A program made the position numbers and the translations under genes. The notes beneath the pieces are model-generated. The model was not told the origin of the DNA and searched no databases. It worked only from the letters and a program-made list of their open reading frames with translations. From Comamonadaceae bacterium (GTDB taxonomy: Bacteria; Pseudomonadota; Gammaproteobacteria; Burkholderiales; Burkholderiaceae_C): a stretch of 53,075 bases of DNA. Of this stretch, positions 8,972 to 16,912 are shown piece after piece (within the stretch, counting starts at the first letter, position 1; the number at the start of each line of letters is the position of its first letter). The stretch spans positions 1 through 53,075 of the forward strand of contig CANFLU010000016.1 of assembly GCA_947447975.1 (NCBI GenBank). Reading direction: 5' to 3'.

Positions 8972-10825
8972 ATGAAGCTGCGCGCAACCATCGATTTTTT
9001 ACTGCACGATTGGTTGCGCACCGAGCAGCTCAGTGGCCGCGCGCGCTTTGCCGATCATTCGCGCGAAACCTTTGATGCGGTGCTCGATACCTGCGAGCGC
9101 ATTGCGCGCGAAAAATATGCGCCCTTTAACCGCCTCGTAGACACCGAGGAGCCGCGTTTTGACGGCGAGCGCGTCATCCTGCCCCAAGCCAGCAAAGACG
9201 CTGCCGATGCTTACGCGGCCTCGGGCATGCTCAGCGCCGCGCAGGACTATGACATCGGGGGTATGCAACTGCCCTATAGCGTAGAGGCCGCCGCCAATGC
9301 GTTTTTTGCCTGCGCTTCGGTCGGCATTGGCACCAGCATGCTCACCACGGGCAACGCCAATTTGCTGATGGTGCATGGCACCGAGACGCAAAAAAAGGTA
9401 TTTGCCCTGCAAGAGTTTTCGGGCCGCTTTTCCGGCACCATGTGCTTGAGCGAGCCGCAAGCGGGCTCTAGCCTGTCCGATATCGTGACGCGTGCCGTGC
9501 CCGATGGCGATGGCCATGCGGACGACGCCTTAGGTCCGCGTTACCGCCTCAAGGGCAACAAGATGTGGATTTCCAGCGGCGAGCACGAGCTGAGCGAGAA
9601 CATCGTCCATCTGGTACTGGCGAAAATCCCGGATGCGCAGGGCAAACTGGTACCCGGCACGCGCGGCATCTCGCTCTTCATCGTCCCCAAGAAACTGGTC
9701 GATGCCCACGGCGCATTGACCGGTGTGCGCAATGATGTGGCGCTGGCTGGCCTCAACCACAAGCTGGGCTGGCGCGGGACGACCAATACCCTGCTCAATT
9801 TTGGCGAGGGCAAGTTCCCGGTGGGCAGCAGCGCCGGGCTCGACGGCAAGGGCGCAGGCGCCATCGGCTATTTGGTGGGCCAGCCCGGCGAGGGCTTGCG
9901 CTGCATGTTCCACATGATGAACGAAGCGCGCATCGGCGTGGGCATCGCGGCCACCATGCTCGGCTTGGCCGGGTATTACGCTGCGCTGGACTATGCGAAA
10001 AACAGGCCCCAGGGCCGGCCCATGGGCGCTGGTGGCAAGGACGCCAGTCAGCCCCAGGTGCGCATCATCGAGCACACTGACATCAAACGAATGTTGCTGG
10101 CCCAAAAAGCCTATGGCGAAGGCGGATTGGCGCTGGCTTTGTACTGCGCCCGTTTGGTGGATGAACAGCATACGGCCGAGGCCGCAGCGGCGGACGACGC
10201 GCGTCTGTTGCTGGAAGTTCTCACCCCGATCGCCAAGAGCTGGCCTAGCGAGTGGTGCTTGGAAGCTAATTCACTGGCGATACAGGTGCATGGTGGCTAT
10301 GGCTACACGCGGGATTTTCCGGTAGAGCAATATTGGCGGGATAACCGCCTCAATATGATTCACGAGGGCACGCACGGCATCCAGGCCTTGGACCTGCTGG
10401 GCCGCAAAGTGCTGATGGAAAACGGAAAAGGCATGCAATTGCTGGCTGCGCGCATGCAGGCCACGATGGCCCGCGCAGGCTGCCATGGCGCGCTGGGCGA
10501 CCACGCGTTAGCCCTTGGGCAGGCGCTATCGCAAGTGGGGACGGCCACCCGCGCCGCGTGGTCCACCGGCGTACCTGGTGAGGCCCTGGCCAACGCCGTG
10601 CCCTATATGCAGGCCTTTGGCCACACGGTGCTGGCCTGGATCTGGCTGGACGTGGCGTGCGCCGCGCTAGAGTCAGATCCCGAGGGGCAGGGCGCGGCGA
10701 CCCAGGGGCGCCTGGGCGCGGCGCAATTCTTCTTCCACTATGAATTGCCCAAAATCGGAGCCTGGTTGTCTGTGGTTGAATCGAGGGACATGACCTGCGC
10801 CACATTTCCCGAGGAGGCTTTCTGA
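8972..10825 (+). CDS. Acyl-CoA dehydrogenase with C-terminal extension (DmdC/AidB-like size class)
   Basis: 617 residues, longer than the 380-residue classic enzymes. It has an N-terminal capping segment, a middle beta-domain with SEPQAGSSLSDI, and the helical flavin domain with QVHGGYGYTRDFPVEQYWRDN split around residues 430-450. The base Glu lies in IHEGTHGIQ. A C-terminal domain of about 130 residues follows, as in the acetyl-CoA-dehydrogenase-C-like group that includes 3-methylmercaptopropionyl-CoA dehydrogenase. It would introduce the alpha-beta double bond in acyl-CoA, passing electrons to ETF. Chain-length preference is unknown. Starts 12 nt after the thiolase stop and overlaps the next small gene by one base. 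Confidence 0.9.
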   Translation: MKLRATIDFLLHDWLRTEQLSGRARFADHSRETFDAVLDTCERIAREKYAPFNRLVDTEEPRFDGERVILPQASKDAADAYAASGMLSAAQDYDIGGMQLPYSVEAAANAFFACASVGIGTSMLTTGNANLLMVHGTETQKKVFALQEFSGRFSGTMCLSEPQAGSSLSDIVTRAVPDGDGHADDALGPRYRLKGNKMWISSGEHELSENIVHLVLAKIPDAQGKLVPGTRGISLFIVPKKLVDAHGALTGVRNDVALAGLNHKLGWRGTTNTLLNFGEGKFPVGSSAGLDGKGAGAIGYLVGQPGEGLRCMFHMMNEARIGVGIAATMLGLAGYYAALDYAKNRPQGRPMGAGGKDASQPQVRIIEHTDIKRMLLAQKAYGEGGLALALYCARLVDEQHTAEAAAADDARLLLEVLTPIAKSWPSEWCLEANSLAIQVHGGYGYTRDFPVEQYWRDNRLNMIHEGTHGIQALDLLGRKVLMENGKGMQLLAARMQATMARAGCHGALGDHALALGQALSQVGTATRAAWSTGVPGEALANAVPYMQAFGHTVLAWIWLDVACAALESDPEGQGAATQGRLGAAQFFFHYELPKIGAWLSVVESRDMTCATFPEEAF

Positions 10826-11061
10826 TGGCATTTTTCAAAAAATACAACGGTACCACCGATATACGCTTGCTCCGATTGGAGCGGGTGATCTGGATTCTGA
10901 TTTACGGCGGGCTGCTCTCGGCGGTGCTTTCTGGATTTGCCCGTGAAGCCGGTGCCCAGGGCCACACGGCGCTGTTGGTTTGCGGGATTTTTGCGGTGGC
11001 GGCCGGCGTGGTACTTATCTTGTTGCGCTCGCGCCTGCGCGAAGAAGACACAGCCTCCTAA
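10825..11061 (+). CDS. Small two-helix membrane protein, unknown function
   Basis: 78 residues. Its ATG overlaps the acyl-CoA dehydrogenase stop (TGATG), with GAGGAGG at 10811-10817 as ribosome binding site inside the upstream gene. There is a charged N-terminus, then two hydrophobic helices (around VIWILIYGGLLSAVLSGF and ALLVCGIFAVAAGVVLILL), then a charged tail RSRLREEDTAS. The translational coupling argues that it is a real gene and linked to beta-oxidation, perhaps as a membrane anchor or electron-transfer partner, but nothing in the sequence proves that. I do not recognise the family. Confidence 0.7.
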   Translation: MAFFKKYNGTTDIRLLRLERVIWILIYGGLLSAVLSGFAREAGAQGHTALLVCGIFAVAAGVVLILLRSRLREEDTAS

Positions 11062-11184
11062 TGGCCGTGCCCGGGCAGCGCTGCCTACCCAGGTATCGCT
11101 GGTGCGACATGCGGCAGGCGCGGCAGAGGTAAGAATCCTCGTACACGGCTGCTGCCTTTTCTTCAATCAAATTTGGAAATTCCT

Positions 11185-11976
11185 ATGACACGTACGATTC
11201 AACAATTGTTTGACCTGACGGGCAAAACTGCGCTGGTGACCGGCGGTTCGCGCGGCCTGGGTTTGCAAATGGCGCATGCGCTGGGCGAAGCCGGTGCCAA
11301 AATCATGCTCAGCTCGCGCAAGGCCGAAGATTTGGAGCAGGCCAGCGTCGAGTTGCAAGCCGCAGGTATTGATGCCCGCTGGATTGCCGCCGATTGCGCC
11401 AAAGACAGCGAAATCGCGCGCCTGGCCGACGAAACCTTGCAGCGCATGGGCGATGTGGACATTTTGGTGAACAACGCCGGCGCGGCCTGGGGCTCGCCTG
11501 CGGAGGACCACCCGATAGACGCATGGGATAAGGTCATGAACCTCAATGTGCGCGGCTACTTTTTGCTGAGCCAGGCCATCGCCAAAAAAAGCATGATTGA
11601 ACGTCGCCAAGGCCGCATCATCAATGTCGCCTCGATTGCCGGTTTAGGCGGCAACCCCGAGGGTATGAACACCTTGGCCTACAACACCTCCAAAGGTGCG
11701 GTCATCAATTTCACCCGCACTTTAGGCGCTGAATGGGGCAAGTACAACATCACCGTCAACGCGATTTGCCCAGGCTTTTTTCCCAGCAAGATGACGGCCG
11801 GTACGCTCAAGGCCATGGGGGAAGAGCGCCTGGCTGCGCACGCGCCGCTCAAGCGCCTGGGCGATGACGAAGACCTCAAAGGCCTGTGCCTGCTGTACGC
11901 CTCTGACGCCGGCAAACACATCACCGGCCAATGGCTGGCGGTGGACGGCGGCGTGAGCGTGGTGACGGGTGGCTAA
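11185..11976 (+). CDS. Short-chain dehydrogenase/reductase (SDR)
   Basis: 263 residues from ATG 11185; an in-frame TTG 12 nt earlier is less likely. Classical SDR: the cofactor loop TGGSRGLG (about 19-26), NNAG at about residue 97, active-site serine in INVASIAG, and the YNTSK catalytic Tyr-Lys pair. The arginine-rich beginning of the cofactor loop favours NADP(H). It interconverts a hydroxyl and a keto group; in this cluster a 3-hydroxyacyl or steroid-like substrate is possible. The gluconate 5-dehydrogenase/FabG-like look is not specific enough to name it. The stop overlaps the next gene by 8 nt. Confidence 0.88.
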   Translation: MTRTIQQLFDLTGKTALVTGGSRGLGLQMAHALGEAGAKIMLSSRKAEDLEQASVELQAAGIDARWIAADCAKDSEIARLADETLQRMGDVDILVNNAGAAWGSPAEDHPIDAWDKVMNLNVRGYFLLSQAIAKKSMIERRQGRIINVASIAGLGGNPEGMNTLAYNTSKGAVINFTRTLGAEWGKYNITVNAICPGFFPSKMTAGTLKAMGEERLAAHAPLKRLGDDEDLKGLCLLYASDAGKHITGQWLAVDGGVSVVTGG

Positions 11977-12457
11977 CGAGGCGCAAACCGCAGCCGAGAA
12001 GGCGGCTGCCTCCTGGCGCAGTTTGGGCGGCGATGGGCTCCAAATCCCCTTCGTCGCGCATATGGGCTTTGCCCTTGAGCAGTGCGCCAACGGCCATTCC
12101 GAGATTCGCTACGCGCCCCTGCCCGAACACCAAAATTCCTTGGGTGTGACGCACGGCGGCGCGCTGATGACGTTGCTGGATGTGTCCATGGCTACCGCTG
12201 CACGCAGTGACACACCGGGCCAAGGGGTGGTGACCATCGAGATGAAAACCAGTTTTATGCAAGCGGCCAGCGGCCCTTTGGTGGCCCGCGGTCAGTTGCT
12301 GCACCGCACCGCCACTTTGGCATTCACACAGTCCACCATTTATGACGCCCGAGGACGGGCCTGTGCCATGGCCGTGGGTACTTTCAAATACCTCAAAGAA
12401 GTGTCCCGCTCGGCAACGCTCTTGCAGCGTTCTTCCGCAGGAAACAGCACGGAGTAA
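11969..12457 (+). CDS. PaaI-type hotdog thioesterase
   Basis: 162 residues from GTG 11969, overlapping the SDR stop by 8 nt; no better start exists before the conserved region. The hotdog-fold landmark HGGALMTLLDVSMATAA lies around residue 56, with a following ENKT-like strand VVTIEMKTSFM. This family hydrolyses acyl-CoA or aromatic acyl-CoA thioesters and recycles CoA when an intermediate accumulates. Position between an SDR and a reductase in a beta-oxidation cluster fits a CoA-salvage role. Exact substrate unknown. Confidence 0.85.
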   Translation: MANEAQTAAEKAAASWRSLGGDGLQIPFVAHMGFALEQCANGHSEIRYAPLPEHQNSLGVTHGGALMTLLDVSMATAARSDTPGQGVVTIEMKTSFMQAASGPLVARGQLLHRTATLAFTQSTIYDARGRACAMAVGTFKYLKEVSRSATLLQRSSAGNSTE

Positions 12458-12462
12458 ACCCT

Positions 12463-13479
12463 ATGCCACTGAACCGCCAAATCCACCTCACCTGCCGCCC
12501 CAGCGGGCAGCCCGGCTTAGATAACTTCAGCCTGGTGAGTACGCCAACGCCAGCCTTAGCCGAGGGGGAGGTATTGGTGCGCCACCATTACCTTAGCTTG
12601 GATCCGTACATGCGCGGGCGCATGAACGACGCCAAAAGCTACGCCCAGCCGCAAGCCCTGAACCAAACCATGGTGGGCGGCACGGTAGGCGAAGTCATTG
12701 AATCGCAAAACCCCGGCTTTACCGTGGGTGACAAAGTGGTGGGCATGGGCGGTTGGCAAGAATACGCGCTGGTGCCTGCGGCCTTGACGGCCCTGCTGCG
12801 CAAAGTCGATGACAGCCGCATCCCCTTAAGCGCCTACCTGGGCGCAGTGGGCATGCCCGGCGTTACGGCCTATTACGGGCTGGTCCACATCATCGCGCCA
12901 AAGTCTGGGGATACCCTGGTCGTCAGCGCCGCCTCGGGTGCGGTGGGTAGCGCTTTTGGCGCGCTGGCCAAAGCGCGTGGCTGCCGCGTGGTGGGCGTTG
13001 CGGGTGGCGCGGAAAAATGCGCCTATGTAGTGAACGAACTGGGCTTTGATGCCTGCGTGGACTACAAGCAGCACGTTGATGCTGCCAGCCTGTCCGCCGC
13101 TTTGCACGCGGTGTGTCCGCAAGGCATTGAAGGCTATTTTGAAAACGTGGGCGGCGTGGTGATGAATGCCGTGCTGCCTTTGATGAACGCTTTTGGTCGG
13201 GTCGCGGTCTGCGGCATGATTGCCGGGTACAACGGGTCGCCGATTCCCATGGCCACGCCGCAGCTGATATTGATGCAGCGCTTGCGTTTCCAGGGCTTTA
13301 TCGTGAGCGAGCATCCGCAGGTCTGGCCGGCTGCTTTGGCCGAATTAGGCGGTTTGGTGGCCAGCGGTGCATTGCGTGCGCGCGAAACCATTGCGCAGGG
13401 TATCGAAAGCGCGCCTCAGGCCTTTTTGGGACTGCTTCAAGGGCGCAATTTCGGCAAACAATTGGTGAAGTTGATTTAG
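12463..13479 (+). CDS. NADP-dependent oxidoreductase, zinc-free MDR family (CurA/leukotriene B4 dehydrogenase-like)
   Basis: 338 residues. The N-terminal motif SLDPYMRGRMND and the nucleotide loop AASGAVGSAFGALAK (about residues 155-169) are typical of the PTGR/CurA branch of medium-chain reductases. This branch lacks catalytic zinc and reduces the double bond of alpha,beta-unsaturated ketones or aldehydes with NADPH. No zinc-binding cysteine cluster is seen. In context it could saturate an enone produced during degradation of an unusual lipid. Located 5 nt after the thioesterase. Confidence 0.87.
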   Translation: MPLNRQIHLTCRPSGQPGLDNFSLVSTPTPALAEGEVLVRHHYLSLDPYMRGRMNDAKSYAQPQALNQTMVGGTVGEVIESQNPGFTVGDKVVGMGGWQEYALVPAALTALLRKVDDSRIPLSAYLGAVGMPGVTAYYGLVHIIAPKSGDTLVVSAASGAVGSAFGALAKARGCRVVGVAGGAEKCAYVVNELGFDACVDYKQHVDAASLSAALHAVCPQGIEGYFENVGGVVMNAVLPLMNAFGRVAVCGMIAGYNGSPIPMATPQLILMQRLRFQGFIVSEHPQVWPAALAELGGLVASGALRARETIAQGIESAPQAFLGLLQGRNFGKQLVKLI

Positions 13480-13515
13480 GCCACCCGGTACATTCGTCCC
13501 CAAGGAGTGATGAAC

Positions 13516-14673
13516 ATGCAGCAGGACAGCACGGGTTCCAAGGGCGCAAGCCTAGCGTCCTCTGTTGCCAATGTGCAAGCGGTTGCCGCTGGGCCCGATA
13601 GCGGACGCACCGCGCAAGGCGAGGCCATGCTGGGTGAGGAGTTCCGCGATGACTTGCGTGCGCCTGGCGCGCGCAATGCCCAGGCCCGCAAAGCGCTCAG
13701 TGCGCAGGAACTGCAGCCTTTCACCCAACTGGACGATGTGCGCTCGTTATTGGCAATGGCGCAAACCGGCGTGCTGCTGGTGGTCGCAGGCGCGCTGATC
13801 GTGGGCCTGTGGGGCAGCCCTTGGATGCTGGCCGGTATCGCCTTGATGGGCATCGCACAGCACAGCTTGTTTATCCTCTCCCACGAAGCCGCACATTACC
13901 GATTGTTGTCGCATCGCGGCGCCAACGATGGGTTGGGGCGCTTGATCGGCATGAGCAGTGGTGTCTCCATGTGTACCTATCGGGTAACCCATCGCCTGCA
14001 CCACAACAACCTCTACGGCAGCGAGGACCCGGACACCGCCATCCACGGTGGCTACCCGCGCGGCAATGCGTATTTGCTGCGCAAACTGGCGCAAGATAGC
14101 GTCGGCTGGAATGCTTGGAAAACCTATGCGTATTTTTTTGGTGCGCCGGCTATCAACGAGGACACGCAACGTGCCATCCGCCCCTTGGACGACACCTCGC
14201 CCCAACTGCGCAAGGCCGCCCGGCAGGACCGCTACTGGGTCGTGGGCGCGCATATCGCCATGCCACTGCTGGCTTACGCCTTGGCAGGCTGGCACGGTGT
14301 GGCGGTTTATCTGGTCGTGTGGATCGTGCCTTTGATGACCGCGCTGCAACCGATATTGCGCTTGCGTGCGATTTGTGAGCATGGCGCGGTCAGCGACTTG
14401 TCCTCGCCCTTGACGGCAGCGCGCAGCAACCGCACCTGGGGGAGCTGGTCCAACCGACTGCTCGGTGGGCTCTTGTTTCCGCACCATGTGAACTACCACC
14501 TGGAACACCATTTGTACCCCGCCGTGCCCCATTACCACCTGCCGGCGCTGCACCGCGTTTTGCAGGCGCGCGGTGTGCTCGATGGCGCCGAAGTGCGCGA
14601 CCTTCCCGACACTTTGCACCTGATTTTTGCACCGCGTAAACCTAAAGCTGCCGCAGGAGGCGACCATGTCTGA
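13516..14673 (+). CDS. Membrane fatty acid desaturase-like protein
   Basis: 385 residues if translation starts at ATG 13516, which lies 8 nt after AAGGAG (13502-13507); GTG 13507 and ATG 13510 are too close to that site. The three histidine clusters of the di-iron membrane desaturase/hydroxylase superfamily are intact: HEAAH (123-127), HRLHH (159-163) and HHVNYHLEHH (323-332). Hydrophobic helices lie between them. It would use O2 and reducing power to desaturate or hydroxylate a lipid at the membrane. The first 60 residues are a soluble, low-complexity leader. Being in a degradation cluster, a hydroxylase or ring-modifying role is as possible as membrane lipid desaturation. Overlaps the GST gene by 8 nt. 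Confidence 0.85.
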   Translation: MQQDSTGSKGASLASSVANVQAVAAGPDSGRTAQGEAMLGEEFRDDLRAPGARNAQARKALSAQELQPFTQLDDVRSLLAMAQTGVLLVVAGALIVGLWGSPWMLAGIALMGIAQHSLFILSHEAAHYRLLSHRGANDGLGRLIGMSSGVSMCTYRVTHRLHHNNLYGSEDPDTAIHGGYPRGNAYLLRKLAQDSVGWNAWKTYAYFFGAPAINEDTQRAIRPLDDTSPQLRKAARQDRYWVVGAHIAMPLLAYALAGWHGVAVYLVVWIVPLMTALQPILRLRAICEHGAVSDLSSPLTAARSNRTWGSWSNRLLGGLLFPHHVNYHLEHHLYPAVPHYHLPALHRVLQARGVLDGAEVRDLPDTLHLIFAPRKPKAAAGGDHV

Positions 14674-15616
14674 ACGCCTAGATACCCCGGTATTGCACCA
14701 TTACAAAATTTCGCCGTTCTCGGAAAAAGTACGCCTGGTGCTGGGCTATAAAGGCATGGCCTGGCGCAGTGTGACCGTACCCAGCATCCTGCCCAAACCC
14801 GATGTGCTGGCGCTGACTGGCGGCTACCGCAAGACGCCTTTTCTGCAAATTGGCGCCGATATTTACTGCGACACGGCATTGATTTGCGAAGTACTAGAGC
14901 ATTTGCAGCCCCAGCCCAGTCTGTACCCTCAGGCGAGTAAGGGCGTGGCGCGCGTATTGGCGCAGTGGGCCGACAGTACCTTGTTTTGGGCGGCCATGGG
15001 TCACAACCTCAGCGCAAAGGGCGCAGCCGCACTGTTTGCCAATGCCCCACCCGAAGCAGCGCAAGCCTTTAGCGCGGACCGCGCCGCCATGTCCGGCGGG
15101 ATGACGCGCTTGCGCGCGGGTGATGCCAGTGGCATGTACAAGTCCTACTTGCGGCGCTTGTCGCACATGTTGGATGGCCAGGCTTTTTTACTGGGCGATG
15201 CCCCTTGTGTCGCGGACTTTGCCGCCTACCATCCCTTGTGGTTTACGCGCCAGGTGGTGCCGGTGATGGCCGGTATTTTGGACGCCACCCCCACAGTCCT
15301 GGCCTGGATGGACCGCATGGCCGCGCTCGGCCACGGCCCGTCTGAGAAATGGACGGCTGAGCAAGCCATTGCGCTAGCGCATAGCAGCGCACCGGCAGCA
15401 TTACCTGCATCGGATGTGTTTCAGGATGATCATGGCATTGCGCTGGGTTCGGTGGTGACAGTGGCTGCCGAAACTTTCGGGCAGGAAGCCACGCAGGGGG
15501 TTTTGCTGGCCGCTACGCGCACGCGCTACACCCTGGGCCGCGAAGACCCGCGTGCTGGGGCGGTGCATGTCCACTTCCCGCGTGTTGGCTATGTGCTGCG
15601 TGCAGTCACGCTCTAA
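14666..15616 (+). CDS. Glutathione S-transferase family protein with C-terminal extension
   Basis: 316 residues from ATG 14666 with GGAGG 11 nt upstream; longer starts lie inside the desaturase. Residues about 8-85 are the thioredoxin-like N-domain (YKISPFSEKVRLVLGYKG, then YRKTPFLQIG and the D/S-like CDTALICEVLE). Residues about 95-235 are the all-helical C-domain. From about 252 to the end there are 65 residues that are not part of a normal GST. They are rich in short beta-type stretches (SVVTVAAETFG, GVLLAATRTRY, YVLRAVTL), suggesting a small added beta domain. The substrate is unknown; coupling to the desaturase suggests detoxification of its products. Confidence 0.82.
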   Translation: MSERLDTPVLHHYKISPFSEKVRLVLGYKGMAWRSVTVPSILPKPDVLALTGGYRKTPFLQIGADIYCDTALICEVLEHLQPQPSLYPQASKGVARVLAQWADSTLFWAAMGHNLSAKGAAALFANAPPEAAQAFSADRAAMSGGMTRLRAGDASGMYKSYLRRLSHMLDGQAFLLGDAPCVADFAAYHPLWFTRQVVPVMAGILDATPTVLAWMDRMAALGHGPSEKWTAEQAIALAHSSAPAALPASDVFQDDHGIALGSVVTVAAETFGQEATQGVLLAATRTRYTLGREDPRAGAVHVHFPRVGYVLRAVTL

Positions 15617-15645
15617 ATTTTTAACTCCACGGATAGGATGTTTGC

Positions 15646-16548
15646 ATGATTTCGGACTTTCGCAACAAGACGGCGGTACTTACCGGTGCGGGCTCAGGCT
15701 TTGGATTGGAATGCGCACGCATAGGCGCCAAGCTGGGCATGCACCTGGTGCTGGCCGATGTGCAGCAAGACGCGCTGGACAGCGCAGTGGCCGAGATGCA
15801 GGCTGCCGGCGTGCAAGTGCTGGGTATGCGGGTGGACGTGTCTAAGGCCGATCAGGTGGAGGCGCTGGGCGCCGCCACACTGGCGCGCTTTGGTGCGCCG
15901 CATTTTGTGTTTAACAACGCCGGCGTGGGCTCGGGCGGCCTTATTTGGGAAAACAGTTTGCAAGACTGGGAATGGGTCATCGGTGTCAACCTGATGGGCG
16001 TGGCCCATGGTATTCGAGTATTTACACCCATGATGCTGGCCGCTGCCGAAAAAGACGCGGCTTTTCAGGGGCATATTGTCAATACCGCCAGCATGGCCGG
16101 GCTGCTCAACGCGCCCAATATGGGTATCTACAACGTGAGCAAACACGCAGTCGTCAGCATGAGCGAATCCTTGTACCAGGACCTCGCCCTGGTGACTGGT
16201 CAAATTAGCGCCAGCGTGTTGTGCCCGTTTTTCGTACCCACGGGCATTACAGAGAGTCATCGCAACCGACCGGCTGCTGTGAAGTCAGGCCGGCCCACGC
16301 GAAGCCAAATGATCAGCCAGGCCATGAGCCAGAAAGCGGTCAGCAGCGGCAAAGTGTCGGCCGCTGCGGTGGCGCAAAAAGTGTTTGATGCCGTTGCGAC
16401 CAATCAGTTTTACATCTACAGCCATCCCCAATCCATTGGCTCCGTACAGACGCGGATGGAAGATATCCTGCTTTCACGCAACCCCACCGACCCCTTTGCC
16501 CACAAGCCCGAACTGGGCGTGGAATTGCGAAAAGCGCTGCGCGCCTGA
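15646..16548 (+). CDS. Short-chain dehydrogenase/reductase (SDR)
   Basis: 300 residues. Classical SDR motifs: TGAGSGFG cofactor loop near residue 13, NNAGVGSGG about residue 89, active-site serine in NTASMAG and YNVSKHAV Tyr-Lys pair. An acidic residue after the second strand (VLADVQQ) favours NAD(H). The C-terminal part is longer than usual for the family (about 40 extra residues), as in the SDR group often annotated as daunorubicin/UcpA-like oxidoreductases. Probably the last enzyme of the lipid cluster; a weak leader of 29 nt separates it from the GST gene. Confidence 0.87.
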   Translation: MISDFRNKTAVLTGAGSGFGLECARIGAKLGMHLVLADVQQDALDSAVAEMQAAGVQVLGMRVDVSKADQVEALGAATLARFGAPHFVFNNAGVGSGGLIWENSLQDWEWVIGVNLMGVAHGIRVFTPMMLAAAEKDAAFQGHIVNTASMAGLLNAPNMGIYNVSKHAVVSMSESLYQDLALVTGQISASVLCPFFVPTGITESHRNRPAAVKSGRPTRSQMISQAMSQKAVSSGKVSAAAVAQKVFDAVATNQFYIYSHPQSIGSVQTRMEDILLSRNPTDPFAHKPELGVELRKALRA

Positions 16549-16621
16549 GCCGCTGGCAGCACCCCTTAAAAAAAGTGGTCAAATACGCCACCTCGTTTTC
16601 AATTTATCAGGAAAGATTCTC

Positions 16622-16792
16622 ATGGGCAATTCCATCGTTACCGAAGCAGACCGCAAAGCCACCCCCGCACCCAAACCCCCTGCTGGCATGAGCTCGCGCA
16701 CCGGTGGCCACGGCCAACGTGTCAGCTTAGAGCGTGGTGTCGCTACCCGCAGCAAGAAAAACCCGGGCAAACGCGCCAAAAAAGGCGGCTAA
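16622..16792 (+). CDS. Small basic, probably disordered protein (56 residues)
   Basis: Starts at ATG 16622 with AGGAAAG at 16610-16616 and ends just before a strong terminator, so it has the marks of a genuine short gene. The peptide is rich in Lys, Arg, Gly and Pro, with no hydrophobic core (tail GKRAKKGG; middle GGHGQRVSLERG). It is likely to be intrinsically disordered and nucleic-acid or ribosome associated. I do not recognise a named family. Its 73-nt upstream gap could carry its own promoter. Confidence 0.6.
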   Translation: MGNSIVTEADRKATPAPKPPAGMSSRTGGHGQRVSLERGVATRSKKNPGKRAKKGG

Positions 16793-16850
16793 AGTCAGCG
16801 CGGCTGCGCGCAGATTTACCTGCCGATGGCCTCCGAACAGGGGCTGCAAG

Positions 16851-16884
16851 TACCACCTGCGGGACACCGGGGTGGTATTTTTTT
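16851..16884 (+). terminator. Rho-independent terminator
   Basis: TACCACC (16851-16857) pairs with GGTGGTA (16871-16877), followed at once by seven T residues (16878-16884). It closes the plus-strand catabolic block and the small basic gene. The next gene, on the other strand, ends at 16913, so this element also limits read-through into its antisense. Confidence 0.85.
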
Positions 16885-16912
16885 GTCTCGGCAGATTTCG
16901 CCAAGCTTGCAA

